This document shows, piece after piece, positions 61,569-64,000 of a DNA stretch of 64,000 nucleotides. Source of the stretch: Epiperipatus broadwayi (Eukaryota > Onychophora > Udeonychophora > Euonychophora > Peripatidae). A model generated the notes under the pieces. That model made no database searches and was not told the DNA's origin. It saw only the letters and a program-made list of their open reading frames with translations. The first letter of the stretch is position 1; each line of letters starts with the position of its first letter. Both the position numbers and the translations under genes were made by a program. Where the stretch lies: positions 5,977,334 through 6,041,333 of the forward strand of contig JAQFVV010012405.1 of the NCBI GenBank assembly GCA_028023455.1, in the 5' to 3' direction.

Positions 61569-62167
61569 ATTTAATTGGTAAGATATCATGGTAAAAAAAA
61601 AGTGAATTAACATTCTGTAATCATGAAGAAGGTGATCATTCTTGCATCAAAAATAAGTTTATTTACACCATATTAAATAATTGTGGTGAACTATCATTTT
61701 GCTATTTAGATTCTGCAAGGGTATCTAATTAGTAATATATCATGGTAAAAATATGTGAATTAGTATTCTGTAACATGAAGAAGGTGATCATTCTTGCATC
61801 AAAGATAAATTATTGATGCCATATTAAGTAATTGTGATGAACTGACATTCTTTAAGAGTATTTAATTGGTAATATATCATGGTAAAAATATGTGAATTAG
61901 CATTCTGTAACCATGAAGAAGGTGATCATTCTTGCATCAAAGATAAGCTTATTGATGCTATATTAAGTAATTGTGATGAACTGACATTCTGCAAGAGTAT
62001 TTAATTGGTAATATATCATGGTAAAAATATGTGAATTAGCATTCTGTAACCATGAAGAAGGTGATCATTCTTGCATCAAAGATAAGTTTATTGATGCCAT
62101 ATTAAGCAATTGTGATGAACTTTCATTGTGCCATTTAGAGTATTTGCAGAAGGATTGTTTTCTGTGA
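61569..62167 (+). repeat. Four-copy tandem array, unit about 137-154 bp, each carrying a short frame
   Basis: Units begin near 61569, 61722, 61859 and 61998; their ATG-bearing sites (atatatcatggtaaaa) are at 61588, 61742, 61879 and 62018. Units 2-4 are closely similar and unit 1 is diverged. Units 3 and 4 keep frames MVKICELAFCNHEEGDHSC followed by IKDK(L/F)IDAILSNCDEL: 41 codons to TAA at 62002-62004, and 49 codons to TGA at 62165-62167. Unit 2 has a one-base deletion and unit 1 an A-run change that break the frame. Origin and function are not recognised. Confidence 0.85.
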
Positions 62168-62344
62168 ATAGAATTACAAATCATGCTGCTGAAAAAAATG
62201 TAGTCAAACATTTTGTAAACAAGAAAAAAGATTGACTTTATTTTACAATAATTTAAAACTACTATTTTATAAATAATTAATTAATTTATAAAAAAATAAA
62301 TCATTTCCCCTCTCTCTGTAATCTCACCACAACGTATTGACAGC

Positions 62345-62480
62345 AATAATTAGTTGCTTGGCAGGTCATATGACATTTAAGTATCAAAATTATCTTGCTT
62401 AGCAATGGTTGACTTACATATAATAATAATTAGTTAGTTTCTTGAGCGGTCAGGTGACTTTCAAGTATCACAAAAATGAG
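62345..62480. repeat. SINE family 1-like tails, two short copies
   Basis: ttgcttggcaggtcatatga (62353) and ttcttgagcggtcaggtgac (62440) echo the family 1 segment ttgcttgggagttcataaga. Both are followed by aagtatca. Heads are not recognisable. Confidence 0.4.
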
Positions 62481-63324
62481 TTTGAGCTTGGATTCATTAC
62501 CATTATAACTATTGACTTTTATCTTTTAAGAAATAATCGTTCTGTATTACTAAGAATGGCACGTGATCTAAATATAAAATGCCAGGTTGAGTTTTGTTGT
62601 CTATTGAATCCATTATTGCCCTAAACTATATATGGCAAATCTGCATTATATATTAAAATATTTATACGATTTGTTTTCAACCAAAAATTTAATAAATATA
62701 TACGTATACTATAGCGATTTGTGTAATTAGAATTTGTCACGTCATATTAATTAGCACTCTAAATAATAATTCAAATTATTAATTATATTTGCTTTTATTT
62801 TATTTAGTATTATTTTTTTATATAATAAAAATAATTAGCAATCTTACTAAATCTAGTTTTGATAGCAGATCCCGAATATTTATCACAATATTATCCGACA
62901 AGCCTCACTCAGTTAAGCATTTGTGATTTTGCATTCATGATAAATGATGTATAAAACACAGTAATAAAGTTAATGTTAATATAGGTGGAGTTAACAGTAG
63001 GATTACTGCGAACATATTTACACTCCATTAATTCTTTATTTTTCATTAAATAATTATTTTTAAAATACAATTTTATGCAATTAGTTAATACTTTGAATCA
63101 TTTCACGTACAGCTAATTTTGAAGAAGCTTTTCATCATTGTCGAATAAATCGACATCTCGCTAAACGGAATTTAAAAGTACTTCTTTAATTACTTAAAGA
63201 AAAATCGTAGTTTTTCAACAGGTGATTTGCAGGTAGTTCTATCAAATGTAGAAATTTGTTATTGCAATAAATTATATAAGTATTTGTATTGTGTGTGTAG
63301 ATTGTATACATAAAAAAATAATCG

Positions 63325-63415
63325 AAAAGCTTTCTTGCTCGGAAGCTCATATGAAATTCAAGCGTTGCGATTCATGGAACTTCGGCTATTCTATCATTGA
63401 ACCAAATCGTTATAA
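63325..63415 (-). mobile_element. SINE family 1-like copy
   Basis: aaagctttcttgctcggaag, then ctcatatgaaattcaagcg, and further on gcgattcatggaacttcggc and tctatcattgaaccaaatcg match the family 1 layout (tail, middle, tRNA-like head) in reverse with many changes. Confidence 0.5.
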
Positions 63416-63519
63416 CTGTATAATTCTCAATTCAAATTTATCGTAGTTTATTTCTCGTTCTCCGAGATCAGATCACATGAAATTAAAACCAATGCTTTTC
63501 TTATTTTTTTATATATAAA

Positions 63520-63575
63520 TAAATGCTTGGGAGGTCATGTGACATTTTGCAATCTAAAGGCAGATTGAGCATTAA
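63520..63575. repeat. SINE family 1-like tail
   Basis: aaatgcttgggaggtcatgt, gacattttgcaatc. It matches the 62.35-kb tails better than the full SINE. Confidence 0.4.
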
Positions 63576-64000
63576 TAGTTAACTTCAGTTACTCTGAATT
63601 GATTTTTTTTTTTAATTAAATAATTAAGCAATAAAAATATAAACCTACAATGCAATGGTTGATCCTTCCACAAGGTGTTAAAATGTAGTGTTTCCAACAT
63701 AGGATGGAGTTCAAGTGTTTGTCATCTCTAGTTCATTTGAAGAGTAACGATCATTCTTGAAAAGCGTGAATAATGAAAAAGAGTAGTTTGACTTTGTGTG
63801 CTAGTGGGTTATTAAGAATGTAGTAGAGTTTGCATGAACAATGCATTGATGACTCCCCACCCTCCTCAAAAAACTTGAAGATAGTATGTACGTGTGTTGT
63901 AACATCAAGTAAATCTATGCAGTCTCATGCTCAGAGCGTATGAAAGAAGAATAAATGTTATTTTTGTATTCAAATATAAATAATAGGTCTAATAATTCTC

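Overview
This is a strongly AT-rich, gene-poor stretch of animal nuclear DNA. There is no bacterial gene organisation, no rRNA or bona fide tRNA gene, and no complete host gene. What can be read is almost entirely transposable-element sequence: RTE-type LINEs, other LINE remnants, mariner and piggyBac fossils, tRNA-derived SINEs and several families of palindromic (foldback) insertions. This mix resembles repeat-rich intergenic or intronic DNA of a lophotrochozoan. A cephalopod such as an octopus is my best guess, from memory of repeat types; nothing in the window proves it.

Layout. 1-5.5 kb: a small palindromic insertion with a 13-bp target duplication, decayed RTE 3' ends, and a mariner transposase fossil with recognisable inverted ends. 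5.5-12.4 kb: mostly unannotatable AT-rich DNA with one 563-bp palindromic insertion (9.76-10.32 kb) bounded by a perfect 13-bp duplication. 12.4-20.7 kb: a short LINE RT fragment, another palindromic insertion (13.3 kb) and relics. 20.7-23 kb: a tandem duplication followed by a piggyBac transposase pseudogene. 25.5-26 kb: the 3' end of a LINE with a zinc-binding C-terminus. 28.5-36.9 kb: diverged duplications, a 1-kb composite of three copies of the foldback family, a 137-bp palindrome and an RTE relic. 37.7-38.2 kb: the only host-exon-like signal, a possible last exon with poly(A) signals (weak). 38.5 kb: a SINE inserted into the tail of an older SINE. 39.7-45.2 kb: a truncated RTE copy, more SINEs, a large decayed foldback and LINE debris. 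46.46-49.74 kb: the main feature, an apparently full-length RTE-type LINE on the minus strand with endonuclease and reverse-transcriptase domains, a 3' ATC-type microsatellite and a 10-bp target duplication; its frame is broken at three points. 50.6-58.8 kb: further LINE relics and foldback insertions. 61.57-62.17 kb: a four-copy tandem array. 62.3-63.6 kb: SINE tails.

How the parts relate: the RTE element and other LINEs are plausible sources of the reverse transcriptase that placed the SINEs. The most unusual theme is a set of palindromic or inverted-repeat insertions of several families, seven of which sit between perfect direct repeats of 13-17 bp. Such variable-length duplications are typical of LINE-type retroposition rather than of cut-and-paste transposons with terminal inverted repeats. 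I read this as one or more families of foldback retroposons; the mechanism is inference.
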